From assembly GCF_021343995.1 (NCBI RefSeq), contig NZ_JAJTTE010000003.1:1-64000 (forward strand): DNA of 64,000 bases, given 5' to 3'. The translations under genes and the position numbers were made by a program. The stretch comes from Pseudonocardia terrae. GTDB lineage: Bacteria > Actinomycetota > Actinomycetes > Mycobacteriales > Pseudonocardiaceae. Below are positions 50,905-61,385 of the stretch, in pieces (within the stretch, counting starts at the first letter, position 1; each line of letters begins with the position of its first letter). Below the pieces are notes generated by a model. It had not been told where the DNA came from, did no database searches, and saw nothing but the letters and a program-made list of their open reading frames with translations.

Positions 50905-51945
50905 GTGATGCGCACGGGCAAATCCCTCGAAGCAGGTCTCGGAGCACCTGCTCTGAGCGTTGTCATCCCGGTCTTCAACGAGCAGGATTGGATTGCGCGC
51001 TCCATTGATGCGCTCCAGTCCGCGTTGGAGAACGCACACTGGTCGGCCCAGATAGTAGTTGTGGACGACGGAAGTACCGATGACACGCCACACCGCCTGA
51101 AGCAGCTCGCGGCTCGAAACCCAAGAATATGCATCATTCGGCAGGAGAACCGGGGGCGCTTCTCGGCACGGCTGGCAGGAATCGAAGCTTGCACCGGGGA
51201 TCGGGTGCTTCTTGTGGACAGCAGGGTGATCGTGCATCCTGAAGCGTTGGCGTACCTGCGTCAACAGCTCAGCGAGAATCCGCCACGACGGGTGTGGAAC
51301 GGACATGTCCACGTCGATTCCATCGGTGGCCCCTACGGTGACTTCTGGGCCGGTTTGGTGGCTGTGGCGTGGCGCCGATACTTTGCGAATCCCACCTGTA
51401 CCTCGTACAGCCTTGACGAGTTCGACCGGTACCCCAAAGGAACGGGCTTCTTCTGCGCTCCGCGCGATCTCCTGTTGGCGGCGGCCGGTTCCTTCACCTC
51501 GCTCTTCTCCGATGGTCGGTATGCCAGTGACGACACACGAATGCTACGCTGGATCGCCAGTCGTGAGTCCATAAATCTGTCGCCGTCCTTCTCGGCCACC
51601 TACCATAGCCGGGATGCGCTCGGGAAATTCCTGACTCACGCATTCTTCCGCGGTACGACGTTCGTCGACGGCTACCTGGACTCACCCGGCCCCGTTCGCC
51701 GGGTAGCCGGGCTGGCAACGATCCTCGGCACCGCTGCGATGCCGCTGATCGCCAAGCGCCCGCGATCTGCTCTCGTCGTCGCGGCGACGGCTTGTGGGGC
51801 AGCCGGCCTCGCGGTCCACCTGTCCGGTGGTACTGCGCGGCAGTCTCGGGCCGTCGCGTCCCTTCTACCGCTGTTCGTCCTGTCTTTCGGTGCGGGCGTC
51901 GCTCGCGGCTTGGGTCTGGCGGTGGGGAGGATGCTGAGACGGTGA
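50905..51945 (+). CDS. GT2-family glycosyltransferase with C-terminal membrane helices
   Basis: The 346-residue GT-A domain has SVVIPVFNEQDWIARSID, VVVDDGSTDDTPHRL and an acidic LLVDSRVIVHPEAL in place of the usual DXD. C-terminal hydrophobic helices cover about 265-340. TACTGT (50894-50899) lies 5 bases before the GTG at 50905, and 8 before an ATG at 50908 in the same frame; either may start translation. The 3' end overlaps the flippase-like gene (GTGA). Confidence 0.88.
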   Translation: MMRTGKSLEAGLGAPALSVVIPVFNEQDWIARSIDALQSALENAHWSAQIVVVDDGSTDDTPHRLKQLAARNPRICIIRQENRGRFSARLAGIEACTGDRVLLVDSRVIVHPEALAYLRQQLSENPPRRVWNGHVHVDSIGGPYGDFWAGLVAVAWRRYFANPTCTSYSLDEFDRYPKGTGFFCAPRDLLLAAAGSFTSLFSDGRYASDDTRMLRWIASRESINLSPSFSATYHSRDALGKFLTHAFFRGTTFVDGYLDSPGPVRRVAGLATILGTAAMPLIAKRPRSALVVAATACGAAGLAVHLSGGTARQSRAVASLLPLFVLSFGAGVARGLGLAVGRMLRR

Positions 51946-53243
51946 ACAACAGGCAGGGCTCGACGAGGCCGCCTGGGCGACAAGCGCTCGGAACGGTCGG
52001 CATAGCCGTGATTGTCGCTGCGGTCCTGGGTGCAGTTCTGCCGGTTGTGTGTGCACGTCTGATGCCGGCGTCGGACTACCAGTACTTCTTGGCGTACTGG
52101 GGACTGCTGTTCGGTCTCGGTAGCGCGATCTCGCCGGTCGAGCAGGAAGTGTCTCGGCAGGCTGCGCTGGCGTCGGTCGTTGGTGCCAAGGCCGGCAGCA
52201 GCTCGCTGCAGGCAGTCGGAGTGGTGTTCTGCGGTGTGCTGCTGTTCGGGATGGTCGTGGCACTCCCACTGATCAGCATCCGCCTCTTCGGGCAATTCTC
52301 GATCTTGGCGCTGATTGCGGCGGCCGGAGGCGCGGCGTTCGTCGGGCAGTTTGGTATGCGCGGCCTCCTGATCGGTCAGAACGAGGTGAGACGCTACGCC
52401 GGCCTGATCGTAGCCGAGGCCCTGATACGAGCCGTGTTGGTCGGCGCGGTGATCGTCGCGGCTGTCGTCGGAATGTACTCACTGGCGCTGGCTGTCGTAG
52501 CCGGGTCGTTCATGTGGTTGTTGTTCGTTCGACGAGCAGTAGTGCTGGTCGACTGGCGTGGCGGCCGCGAGCGATGGGCTGCCGTGACAAGGCGAATGGG
52601 CGTCCTCGTTGCTGCATCCGGTCTTACCGCTTGCCTGATAACGGGCTACCCGGCCATGGTGAATTTCATCTCCCCTGGTGGCGACGGAGAGGCAGTCGGC
52701 GGCCTCTTCGCGGCGCTCACGGTCGCTCGCCTGCCGCTGCTGCTGCTCTCACCGGTTCAAGCCCTCGCGGTTCCGACCGTTGTTCGACTTTCGGCGGACG
52801 AGAACGGGCGGCAGCGGCTGCATCGCCTCATGCTCAGGGGATCGGCAGGCGCCCTGCTGTTGGCAGCCGTCGGAGCAGCGTTCGGCGCGCTCGTCGGTCC
52901 GTTCCTCGTGCGACTACTCTTCGGCGTCAAGTACAACGTGCCGGCACTGGCTGTGGCCGGCCTTGTCTGGTCGTCCGTGCTCCTTGCGGCCATCCTGCTG
53001 CTCGCTGCCGTTCTTGTCGCCCGCAAGCAGGTTGGGCGGGTGTTGATTACGTGGGCGCTCGCCGTGGCGCTCAGTGTCGCCGTACTCGCTGGGTGGCCGG
53101 GGGACACGGTGACGAAGGCCACTGTCGGCCTGGTCGTGGCACCTACGGTATCCGTGGTGGTGGCGGCGGCCTTCGTGCTGGGTGACGGTAGGTCGAGGTG
53201 CCGCGTGAGGAAGTCCGGTCGTGACGGCGGGCGCTCAGGCTGA
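51942..53243 (+). CDS. Flippase-like polysaccharide membrane protein (MOP/Wzx-like)
   Basis: The 433-residue, largely hydrophobic protein has about 12 helices. The opening resembles Wzx/PST flippases (AVLPVVCARLMPASDYQYFLAYWGLLFGLG). Mid-protein features include FGMRGLLIGQNEVRRYAG and SPVQALAVPTVVRLSADENG. It would move a lipid-linked saccharide across the membrane. It is coupled to the preceding GT2 gene by a 4-base overlap. Confidence 0.8.
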   Translation: MNNRQGSTRPPGRQALGTVGIAVIVAAVLGAVLPVVCARLMPASDYQYFLAYWGLLFGLGSAISPVEQEVSRQAALASVVGAKAGSSSLQAVGVVFCGVLLFGMVVALPLISIRLFGQFSILALIAAAGGAAFVGQFGMRGLLIGQNEVRRYAGLIVAEALIRAVLVGAVIVAAVVGMYSLALAVVAGSFMWLLFVRRAVVLVDWRGGRERWAAVTRRMGVLVAASGLTACLITGYPAMVNFISPGGDGEAVGGLFAALTVARLPLLLLSPVQALAVPTVVRLSADENGRQRLHRLMLRGSAGALLLAAVGAAFGALVGPFLVRLLFGVKYNVPALAVAGLVWSSVLLAAILLLAAVLVARKQVGRVLITWALAVALSVAVLAGWPGDTVTKATVGLVVAPTVSVVVAAAFVLGDGRSRCRVRKSGRDGGRSG

Positions 53244-53478
53244 GCCCGGTCGGGACCGGCCCGAGACTTCCCCTTGTCTCAAGTACTCGCATCAGATCGC
53301 ACAACAACTCCCCGCGTCCGGCTGCATCGAGAACGCCCGGCCGGGTCGGCGAGAGCTGAGGGGCAGAAGTTGGAGTTCTTGATCATGCCTGTCCCCTCGA
53401 GCTGCCGGGCTCTGCGCATCCGCAGGCACGCTGTGACGATCTCGATAACGTCAGGTCCGCTTAGAGAGAGTTACGTGC

Positions 53479-54258
53479 GTGACCACTCTGAGCTTGGTTG
53501 CTCATCAGGACGACGACCTCCTCTTCATGAACCCCGACGTCGTGTCCGACGTCCAGGCAGGCGAACCGACGTGGATCATGTACTTGACGGCGGGGAATCT
53601 CGATCCTGGGCCGGCCGGGATGCCGTACGCGAACAAGCGGATCCAGGGCGCGCGGGCAGCGTGGGAACGGGGAGCTCAGGTCGCCAACCCGTCCTGGACT
53701 TTCCGCCTGCTCCTCGTGGACGGTCGGACGTTGCCGAGCAATCGATTGGATGGCACCAATCTAAATTTGGTGTTCACCTTCGTAAATGCGGCGAATGCAG
53801 CGGTCAACGACCCTGTTGGCGACCTTGGCAGAATGTGGTCCGATCCAACCTTTACGACGCAACCGATCGACGGAAGGTCGAGCTATAATCATGCTCAATT
53901 CGTGGAGATGCTGCGAGGCCTGATAGCGTATGTCGGCCCGGACTTCCTTCGTGTGCAGGACCCGGCCGGGGAGGAAATGGGCGGGCATGTCGACCACGCC
54001 AACGGAGCCCGTCTCGCGATGGAGGCGAACAGCTTGGACGGGGTGGTGTCTCATCGAGCGGATACCTACTTCGACTATATCGACGCGCAGATGCCCGAGA
54101 ACTTCGACGGCTACTGGCGCAACGAGAAGCAGGCGATGTGGAATGCCTACAAGCCTTTCGACAGCGAGGTGGGCCCGACGACGTGGGATGTCCTCGCCGG
54201 GAGAGAGCACCGGCGGCGGATCTACTGGCCGGGCGATCGCTGGTCACCCGACCTCTGA
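53479..54258 (+). CDS. PIG-L / LmbE-family deacetylase
   Basis: The 259-residue protein has the zinc site of the family: SLVAHQDDDLLF (HxDD, variant of AHPDDE) and HVDHANGARLA for the third ligand. The family removes N-acetyl groups from sugars; with a UDP-GlcNAc epimerase nearby, an N-acetylhexosamine-containing saccharide is a plausible substrate. AGAGAG upstream of the GTG at 53479 is a modest ribosome site. The gaps on both sides (53244-53478 and 54259-54507) hold no gene I can support. Confidence 0.85.
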   Translation: MTTLSLVAHQDDDLLFMNPDVVSDVQAGEPTWIMYLTAGNLDPGPAGMPYANKRIQGARAAWERGAQVANPSWTFRLLLVDGRTLPSNRLDGTNLNLVFTFVNAANAAVNDPVGDLGRMWSDPTFTTQPIDGRSSYNHAQFVEMLRGLIAYVGPDFLRVQDPAGEEMGGHVDHANGARLAMEANSLDGVVSHRADTYFDYIDAQMPENFDGYWRNEKQAMWNAYKPFDSEVGPTTWDVLAGREHRRRIYWPGDRWSPDL

Positions 54259-54507
54259 TGTCCTCTCCTCGAGGCTCGAATCTGCTCGAGGCACTTCGAG
54301 GAGCTTGCCGGGCTGTTTGTACTCGCACCCACAGCCGGACCGACACTTGGGGCACACGCAGCTGGAGGACGTTGTGACAGCTGCCGGCAACCGGCGGCCT
54401 GCTGGTCAGGCGTACTCGACAACTGTTCCCTTCTCCTCGACGGGTCGGCGAGAGCGAGAACCGTCGGCGGCCGGAGCCTCGAACTACCGGCCGACTACGC
54501 TTGTCGG

Positions 54508-55263
54508 GTGCCCGGGAGTCGGTGGTCTGGACGCGCCCTCGTCGTCGTACCCGCCTGGAACGAGGAGGTCTGTGTTGGCGACACCGTGCGGGAGATCTTC
54601 GCCGCGGTGCGCGGCGTGGACGTTGTCGTCGTTGACGACGGGTCCACTGATCGAACGGCGCAACGCGCCCGTGGTGCCGGCGCTGATGTGATCGAGTTGC
54701 CGTACAACCTGGGTGTGGGTGGTGCAATGCGGGCCGGGTTCCGGTACGGCGTTCGGCACGGATACGACGCGGTCGTGCAAGTCGACGCAGACGGACAGCA
54801 TGACCCGGCGGAGATTCAGACCCTCCTGGACGCGCTCACTGACGCGGACGTCGTGATCGGAGCGCGTTTTGCCGACCCCGACGACCCGTACCGGGTCCGA
54901 GGCCCCCGACGTTGGGCGATGGTCGTGATGGCGAGGGTGCTGTCGAGGTTGGCCCGTACTCGCCTGACTGATACGACTTCGGGATTTCGCGCAGCACGTG
55001 GGCCGGCCATGGAACTCTTCGCCCGCAACTATCCCGTTGAGTACCTCGGGGACACCATCGAGTCCCTCGTCATTGCGGTCCGATCTGGCTTTCGCGTGAC
55101 GCAGGTTCCGGTGTCCATGAGACCGCGGCGCGGAGGACGGCCGAGCCAGAGTCCACTAAAGGCGCTGGTATATCTCCTGCGCGCGAACCTGGCGCTGATG
55201 CTCGCGCTCATGCGGAAGTGGTCCGGGGTCGGGAGCTACGTTGACGAGAAGGCGTTGAATTAG
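54508..55263 (+). CDS. GT2-family polyprenyl-phosphate glycosyltransferase (DPM1-like)
   Basis: The 251-residue protein has ALVVVPAWNEEVCVG, DVVVVDDGSTDRT, GVGGAMRAGFRYG and the metal site VQVDADGQHDP. This is typical of dolichol/polyprenyl-phosphate sugar transferases. TACGCT (54496-54501) is 6 bases before the GTG, a leaderless start. It is followed immediately by a DUF2304 gene, a common pairing in polysaccharide loci. Confidence 0.9.
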   Translation: MPGSRWSGRALVVVPAWNEEVCVGDTVREIFAAVRGVDVVVVDDGSTDRTAQRARGAGADVIELPYNLGVGGAMRAGFRYGVRHGYDAVVQVDADGQHDPAEIQTLLDALTDADVVIGARFADPDDPYRVRGPRRWAMVVMARVLSRLARTRLTDTTSGFRAARGPAMELFARNYPVEYLGDTIESLVIAVRSGFRVTQVPVSMRPRRGGRPSQSPLKALVYLLRANLALMLALMRKWSGVGSYVDEKALN

Positions 55264-56890
<1,627 letters not shown>

Positions 56891-56918
56891 GCCCGGGCTC
56901 GGTTCAGCTCAGCTCAGC

Positions 56919-57232
56919 TCAGCCGGCGAGCCGCGCGAGGATCTCGTACGTCGTGGCGGTCTCGCCGAGGCGGGGAAGATCCGCTCGACGGCGTGCCGGT
57001 GCCCGTCGGCGTCCCGGTCGGCCATCGCGTCCGCGACCGTGGTGACGTGGTACCCGTGCTCGTGGGCGGCCCGTGCGGTGGACTCGACGCCTGCGCCGAT
57101 CAGCAGCCCGCCCAGCGTCGGCCCGACGACCGAGATCGTCTGCGTGGACACCGACAACACGATGAGGATGCCGGCAGGGCTCGCCAGCCCGGTGCGCCGG
57201 GACTCGCTGCGGATCAGGTACATCGCGGCGGG
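56919..57232 (-). pseudogene. Isochorismatase-family remnant, frameshifted, joined to a membrane-like segment
   Basis: On the reverse strand GVESTARAAHEHGYHVTTVA.. to VERIFP (57091-56972) matches the C-terminal part of cysteine hydrolases. The frame then breaks, and the expected end RLGETATTYEILARLAG continues in another frame to the stop at 56919. Upstream, where the catalytic Cys region should be, the frame reads SVVGPTLGGLLIGAG, which looks like an MFS or other membrane segment. The gene is therefore truncated, fused and frameshifted. Confidence 0.7.
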
Positions 57233-57263
57233 ACAGCCCGCGCAGGTCTCGAACCACCGAGGA

Positions 57264-57629
57264 TCAGGCGGCGCGCCAGCCACTCGGCGCGGGCCGCCCG
57301 GTCACCGCCGCGCGTTCGCGCCCGGCGGCCGACAGCGTGATCAGCTGCCGGCGCCCGTCCTCGGGGTCGGGACGGACGCTCGATGAACCCGCGCCGGTCG
57401 AGCGCGGAGAGGATCGTGGCCATCGACTGCGGCCGGACGCCCTCGGCGGCGGCGAGCCACGCTCGCGGACGAGTCGCCCTCCTTGGCGAGCCGGGTCAAC
57501 ACCGCGGTCTGCGACGGGGTCAGCCCGGCCGTCTCCTCCGAGGCGACCTCGCGCAGCCGGTGGCGCAACCGTCCGACGACGGCCCGCACGTCCTGCGACG
57601 CGCAGTGCCGACTCCGAGATCTCGTCCAT
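57264..57629 (-). pseudogene. MarR-family regulator remnant with several frameshifts
   Basis: The reverse strand begins MDEISESALR in one frame. It continues as SQDVRAVVGRLRHRLREVAS..TPSQTAVLTRLAKEGDSSAS in a second, SMATILSALDRRGFIERP in a third, and returns to the first for RPDPEDGRRQLITLSAAGRE. Together these spell a full MarR protein, so at least three frameshifts have occurred. Its operator-like palindrome survives upstream. It is paired with the isochorismatase remnant, a common functional pair. Confidence 0.75.
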
Positions 57630-57650
57630 GCCGTCGACCGGAGAACTCGA

Positions 57651-57676
57651 CAGCTGAAACTGTGCAGTTGAAGCTG
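57651..57676. promoter_or_regulatory. Relic operator upstream of the marR pseudogene
   Basis: A 26-bp imperfect palindrome has outer arms CAGCT and AGCTG and a perfect 12-bp core AACTGTGCAGTT. It lies 22-47 bases upstream of the pseudogene's start codon, the expected place for a MarR site. The rest of the gap up to 57861 shows nothing further that I can support. Confidence 0.55.
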
Positions 57677-57861
57677 CGTAGCTGTGGCTGACGAGTCGGT
57701 GTACCGGGTTCGTCCCGCGCCGTCCGCCGGTCGCCGCCCGCCGGTGGCCGCTGCCCGACGACCATGCCCCCGCCGTGCGGGGACGGACCCGTGATCCGTA
57801 CGGTCGTTCGTATGGCGGTTCACCCGGTGTTCACCCGCTATGAGCTGAACGGTCACCTCCG

Positions 57862-59325
57862 GTGAGCGCGGCGCGCCTGCGTGCCCTTCGCGCGCTGCCC
57901 GGCCGCGCCCGGGCGCAGTTTCGGCGGCTGCGGGAGCTGCCCGTGCAGATGCGGGAGCTCGACCGGCACCTGTCGGCGATCGACGCGGAGCTGCACCACA
58001 CCCTCGAGGAGCTGGGCGCGGTCCGCTCCCGGCTCGACGAGGTCGGGTCGACGGTCGCCAAGGCGCCCGACCGCCACGCCGAGCTGCGCGACTCCATCCA
58101 CCTCGTCGCCCGCCGCGCGGCCCTGCACCGCACCCCGATCCGGGTGCTGTTCCTCACGCACGTCCTCGGCTCCTGGGACGCCACGCACCCGCTGGTCGAG
58201 GCGATGCAGGCCAGCGAGGACTTCGAGCCCGTCGTCGCGTCGATCCCGCGCCGCTTCCGCGGCTCCCCCGGCTTCTCCGGCGAGGAGGACGTGCACGAGG
58301 GGCTCCTCCACCATGGGGTGGCCCACCTCCGCCTCGCGGCCGACGGCGAGCAGGACCTGCTGCAGTTGGTCAAGGCCATCGAGCCGGACGTCATCTTCCG
58401 GCAGTCCCAGTGGGACGCCGACGTGCCGGAGGAGTTCGCGACCGAGCGCCTCGGCTTCGCCCGGACCTGCCTGGTCCCGTACGAGACGATGAACATCGTC
58501 CACAACGTGCCGGACCCGCGCACGCCGAACACGGCCGTCGACGCCCCGTTCCACCGGTCCGCCTGGCTGGTGTTCTGCGCCAACGAGCTGATGCTCCGGA
58601 CGGCGGTCCGCGACGGCGTCCGGGCGGGCGCGCAGTTCCGGGTCGTCGGGCACCCCAAGGCGGACCGGCTGCGCGCCGCGGTGCCACGTTGGCCGCTCTC
58701 GGGTGACCGTCCCGGCCGGCCGGGACGGGTCGTCTGGTCGGCCCACCACACGATCGCACGGGGCTGGACGGACTTCGGTGCCTTCCACCTCATGCGGGCC
58801 GAGATGCTGGAGTGGGCCGCCGACAACCCCGACACCGAGTTCGTGTTCATGCCGCATCCCGCCCTGCTGCCCCTGCCCGACGCGCCCGAGTCCCCGATCA
58901 CCCGGGCCGAGTTCGACGACTGGATGCGGGCGTGGTCGGCCCTGCCCAACACCGCCGTGCTGTCGGAGGCGGAGTACGGGCCGACGCTGGCCGCGTCCGA
59001 CCTGATGGTCACGGACGGGCTGTCGATGCTGGTCGAGTACCAGCTGTTCGGGAAGCCGCTGCTGTTCGTGGAGCGCGAGGGCCACCGTCCGTTCAACGAG
59101 ATCGGCCGGCGGGTCGTGCGCGGCGTGCACACGGTGCACGCGGTCGACGAGGCGCGGCGGCTGGCGGACAAGTTCCTCTCCGGCCACCCCGACCCGTTGG
59201 CCGACGCGCAACGGCGGAACGCGGACGAGCTCTTCGGCGCGGGGAACAGCGCACAGCGCGTCCTGGCCGTCCTCCGCGAGGAGATCGCCAGGGAAGCGGC
59301 CGGCACCCGGTCGTCGGCGTCGTGA
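57862..59325 (+). CDS. CDP-glycerol glycerophosphotransferase-like protein
   Basis: The protein has 487 residues. An N-terminal coiled coil (about 20-75, ELPVQMRELDRHLSAIDAEL..) precedes a GT-B-like body. The C-terminal part carries the glycerophosphotransferase pattern VVWSAHHTIARG, FVFMPHPALLPL and SDLMVTDGLSMLVEYQLFGKPLLFVERE. Such enzymes transfer glycerol-phosphate or glycosyl units to cell-surface polymers. It lies between glf and glfT2, which are adjacent in mycobacteria, so it may modify galactan or a co-located polymer. Confidence 0.82.
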   Translation: MSAARLRALRALPGRARAQFRRLRELPVQMRELDRHLSAIDAELHHTLEELGAVRSRLDEVGSTVAKAPDRHAELRDSIHLVARRAALHRTPIRVLFLTHVLGSWDATHPLVEAMQASEDFEPVVASIPRRFRGSPGFSGEEDVHEGLLHHGVAHLRLAADGEQDLLQLVKAIEPDVIFRQSQWDADVPEEFATERLGFARTCLVPYETMNIVHNVPDPRTPNTAVDAPFHRSAWLVFCANELMLRTAVRDGVRAGAQFRVVGHPKADRLRAAVPRWPLSGDRPGRPGRVVWSAHHTIARGWTDFGAFHLMRAEMLEWAADNPDTEFVFMPHPALLPLPDAPESPITRAEFDDWMRAWSALPNTAVLSEAEYGPTLAASDLMVTDGLSMLVEYQLFGKPLLFVEREGHRPFNEIGRRVVRGVHTVHAVDEARRLADKFLSGHPDPLADAQRRNADELFGAGNSAQRVLAVLREEIAREAAGTRSSAS

Positions 59326-59381
59326 CGCCGCGTGGCTACCCTCGCCGGTGCCCCCGCCGGTAGCGAGACACCGAGGACCGA

Positions 59382-61382
59382 GTGACGACCACTGTGACCA
59401 CGACCACCTCGGCTGAGAAGCCCAGCTCTGTACCCGCGCGCGACGGCACCGCCGACACGCTGCTGCAGCGCATCATCCTGCCCCGCCCGGCCGACCCGCT
59501 GGCGGTGCGCGCGCTCTACGTCGACGAGCGGACCGACACCGCGCTGGCGCCGACCGAGCCGGAGCCGGGGTCGCAGGACAAGCCGATGACGCTCACCGTC
59601 TCGGCGAGCACCGGGCGGGCGCTGCGGGTCACCTCGCGGACCTCCGCCGTGTTGCCGGCGCAGAGCGAGGTGTCCTTCGGGGCGTACTTCAACGGCTTCG
59701 CCGCGGGCTACTGGCGGGCCTGGTCGACCCTCACCGACATCCGGCTGCGGCTGGCGCTGGAGGGGTCGGGCCGGGTCGACGTCTACCGGTCGAAGGCCGA
59801 CGGCTCGCACATCTACGTCACGGGGCAGCGCGTGGAGGGCCGGCAGGAGCTGGACCTCCCCCTCGACCTGCGCCCGTTCGAGGACGGCGGCTGGTACTGG
59901 TTCGACCTGACCACGGACGAGGGCGAGCTCGTCCTGCACGAGGGCGGCTGGCACGCGCCGACCGCAGCCCCGGGCCGCGCGGCCGTCACCATCGGCATGC
60001 CGACCTTCAACCGGCCGGCGGACTGCGTCGCGACGCTCACGGCGATCGGCGAGGACCCGGCCGTGCTCGCGGCCGTGACCGCGGTGGTCCTGCCCGACCA
60101 GGGCACGCAGAAGGTCCGCGACCAGGCCGGCTACGAGCAGGCGGCGGCCGTGCTCGGCAACCGGCTGCGGATCATCGACCAGCCCAACCTCGGCGGGTCG
60201 GGCGGCTACGCGCGGGTCATGTACGAGGCGCTCGGGTCGACCGACTGCGAGCAGATCCTCTTCATGGACGACGACATCCTGCTCGAGCCGGACTCGATCC
60301 TGCGGGCGGTCGCCTTCTCCCGCTTCTCCCGCGAGCCGATGCTGGTCGGCGGGCAGATGCTCTCCCTGCAGGCCCGCTCGCAGCTGTCGACGATGGGCGA
60401 GGTCGTCGACCGCAACCAGTTCCTGTGGCGGGTCGCGCCGGACACCCACCCGCACCACGACCTGGCCGACCGGACGCTGCGGCAGACGCCGTGGCTGCAC
60501 CGCCGCGTCGACGTCGACTACAACGCCTGGTGGATGTGCCTGATCCCGCGCGTCGTCGCCGAGGACCTGGGCCTGCCGCTGCCGCTGTTCATCAAGTGGG
60601 ACGACGCCGAGTACGGCCTGCGGGCCCGCGGCCGCGGCTACCGCACGGCGACCGTGCCGGGCATCGCGATCTGGCACATGTCCTTCATCGAGAAGGACGA
60701 CTCCAGCGACTGGCAGGCGTACTTCCACTACCGCAACCGGTACGTCGCCGCCGCGCTGCACGGCCCGGACTCGCCGAAGGCGCTGCTGCAGGAGTCGTTC
60801 AAGCGCACGCTGCGGCACCTGATGCTGATGGAGTACTCGGCCGTCGCGCTGCAGATCAAGGGCCTCCGGGACTTCCTGGCCGGACCCGAGGCACTGTTCG
60901 CGAAGCTCCCGGTGGTGCTCGGTGAGATCCGCGCCGAGCGCGCGGAGTACGACGACGGCCGCCCGCTGCAGTCGGCGACCGAGGTGCCCCTGTCGACCCT
61001 CGACGCCCTGGGCGCCCAGCTGTTCCCTGAGCCGCCGCAGGGCAAGGTGAAGGTGGGCCTCGGTCTCGCGAAGGGCGTGCTGCGCAACCTCAAGTCGCCG
61101 AACCCCGCGCACGCCGAGGTGCCGCAGCGCAACGTGCCCTGGAAGCAGGCCCAGTGGTTCGTGCTGGCCGGGCTCGACTCCGCCACCGTCTCGACGCCCG
61201 ACGGCCGCGGGGTCACCTTCCGCCGCCGGGACCCCGAGCTGTTCCGGCGGATGGTGAAGGAGTCCTTCGAGCTCCACCGCGAGGTCGCCCGCCGCTGGCC
61301 GCTGCTGCGCACCCGCTACACGGACGCGCTGGCGTGGCTGACCAGCCGGCAGGCGTGGGCCGAGGAGATCTTCGACCGCTGA
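59382..61382 (+). CDS. glfT2: GlfT2-type galactofuranosyltransferase
   Basis: The 666-residue protein matches M. tuberculosis GlfT2 (637 residues) in architecture. An N-terminal beta-sandwich (EVSFGAYFNGFAAGYWRAWS) is followed by a GT-A domain with IGMPTFNRPADC, metal site LFMDDDILLEP (Asp296-298) and acceptor-site acids KWDDAEYGLRA (Asp407-408). His comes in IAIWHMSF, and a C-terminal helical domain ends the protein. It polymerises the galactan with alternating beta-(1-5) and beta-(1-6) linkages from UDP-Galf. It converges with the globin gene, with only 3 bases between stops. Confidence 0.94.
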   Translation: MTTTVTTTTSAEKPSSVPARDGTADTLLQRIILPRPADPLAVRALYVDERTDTALAPTEPEPGSQDKPMTLTVSASTGRALRVTSRTSAVLPAQSEVSFGAYFNGFAAGYWRAWSTLTDIRLRLALEGSGRVDVYRSKADGSHIYVTGQRVEGRQELDLPLDLRPFEDGGWYWFDLTTDEGELVLHEGGWHAPTAAPGRAAVTIGMPTFNRPADCVATLTAIGEDPAVLAAVTAVVLPDQGTQKVRDQAGYEQAAAVLGNRLRIIDQPNLGGSGGYARVMYEALGSTDCEQILFMDDDILLEPDSILRAVAFSRFSREPMLVGGQMLSLQARSQLSTMGEVVDRNQFLWRVAPDTHPHHDLADRTLRQTPWLHRRVDVDYNAWWMCLIPRVVAEDLGLPLPLFIKWDDAEYGLRARGRGYRTATVPGIAIWHMSFIEKDDSSDWQAYFHYRNRYVAAALHGPDSPKALLQESFKRTLRHLMLMEYSAVALQIKGLRDFLAGPEALFAKLPVVLGEIRAERAEYDDGRPLQSATEVPLSTLDALGAQLFPEPPQGKVKVGLGLAKGVLRNLKSPNPAHAEVPQRNVPWKQAQWFVLAGLDSATVSTPDGRGVTFRRRDPELFRRMVKESFELHREVARRWPLLRTRYTDALAWLTSRQAWAEEIFDR

Positions 61383-61385
61383 GAC

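Noticed and set aside
57831-61277. Open frame of 1148 codons on the reverse strand opposite the glycosyltransferase genes
   Set aside because: It is antisense to glfT2 and the CDP-glycerol-transferase-like gene; no recognisable domain.
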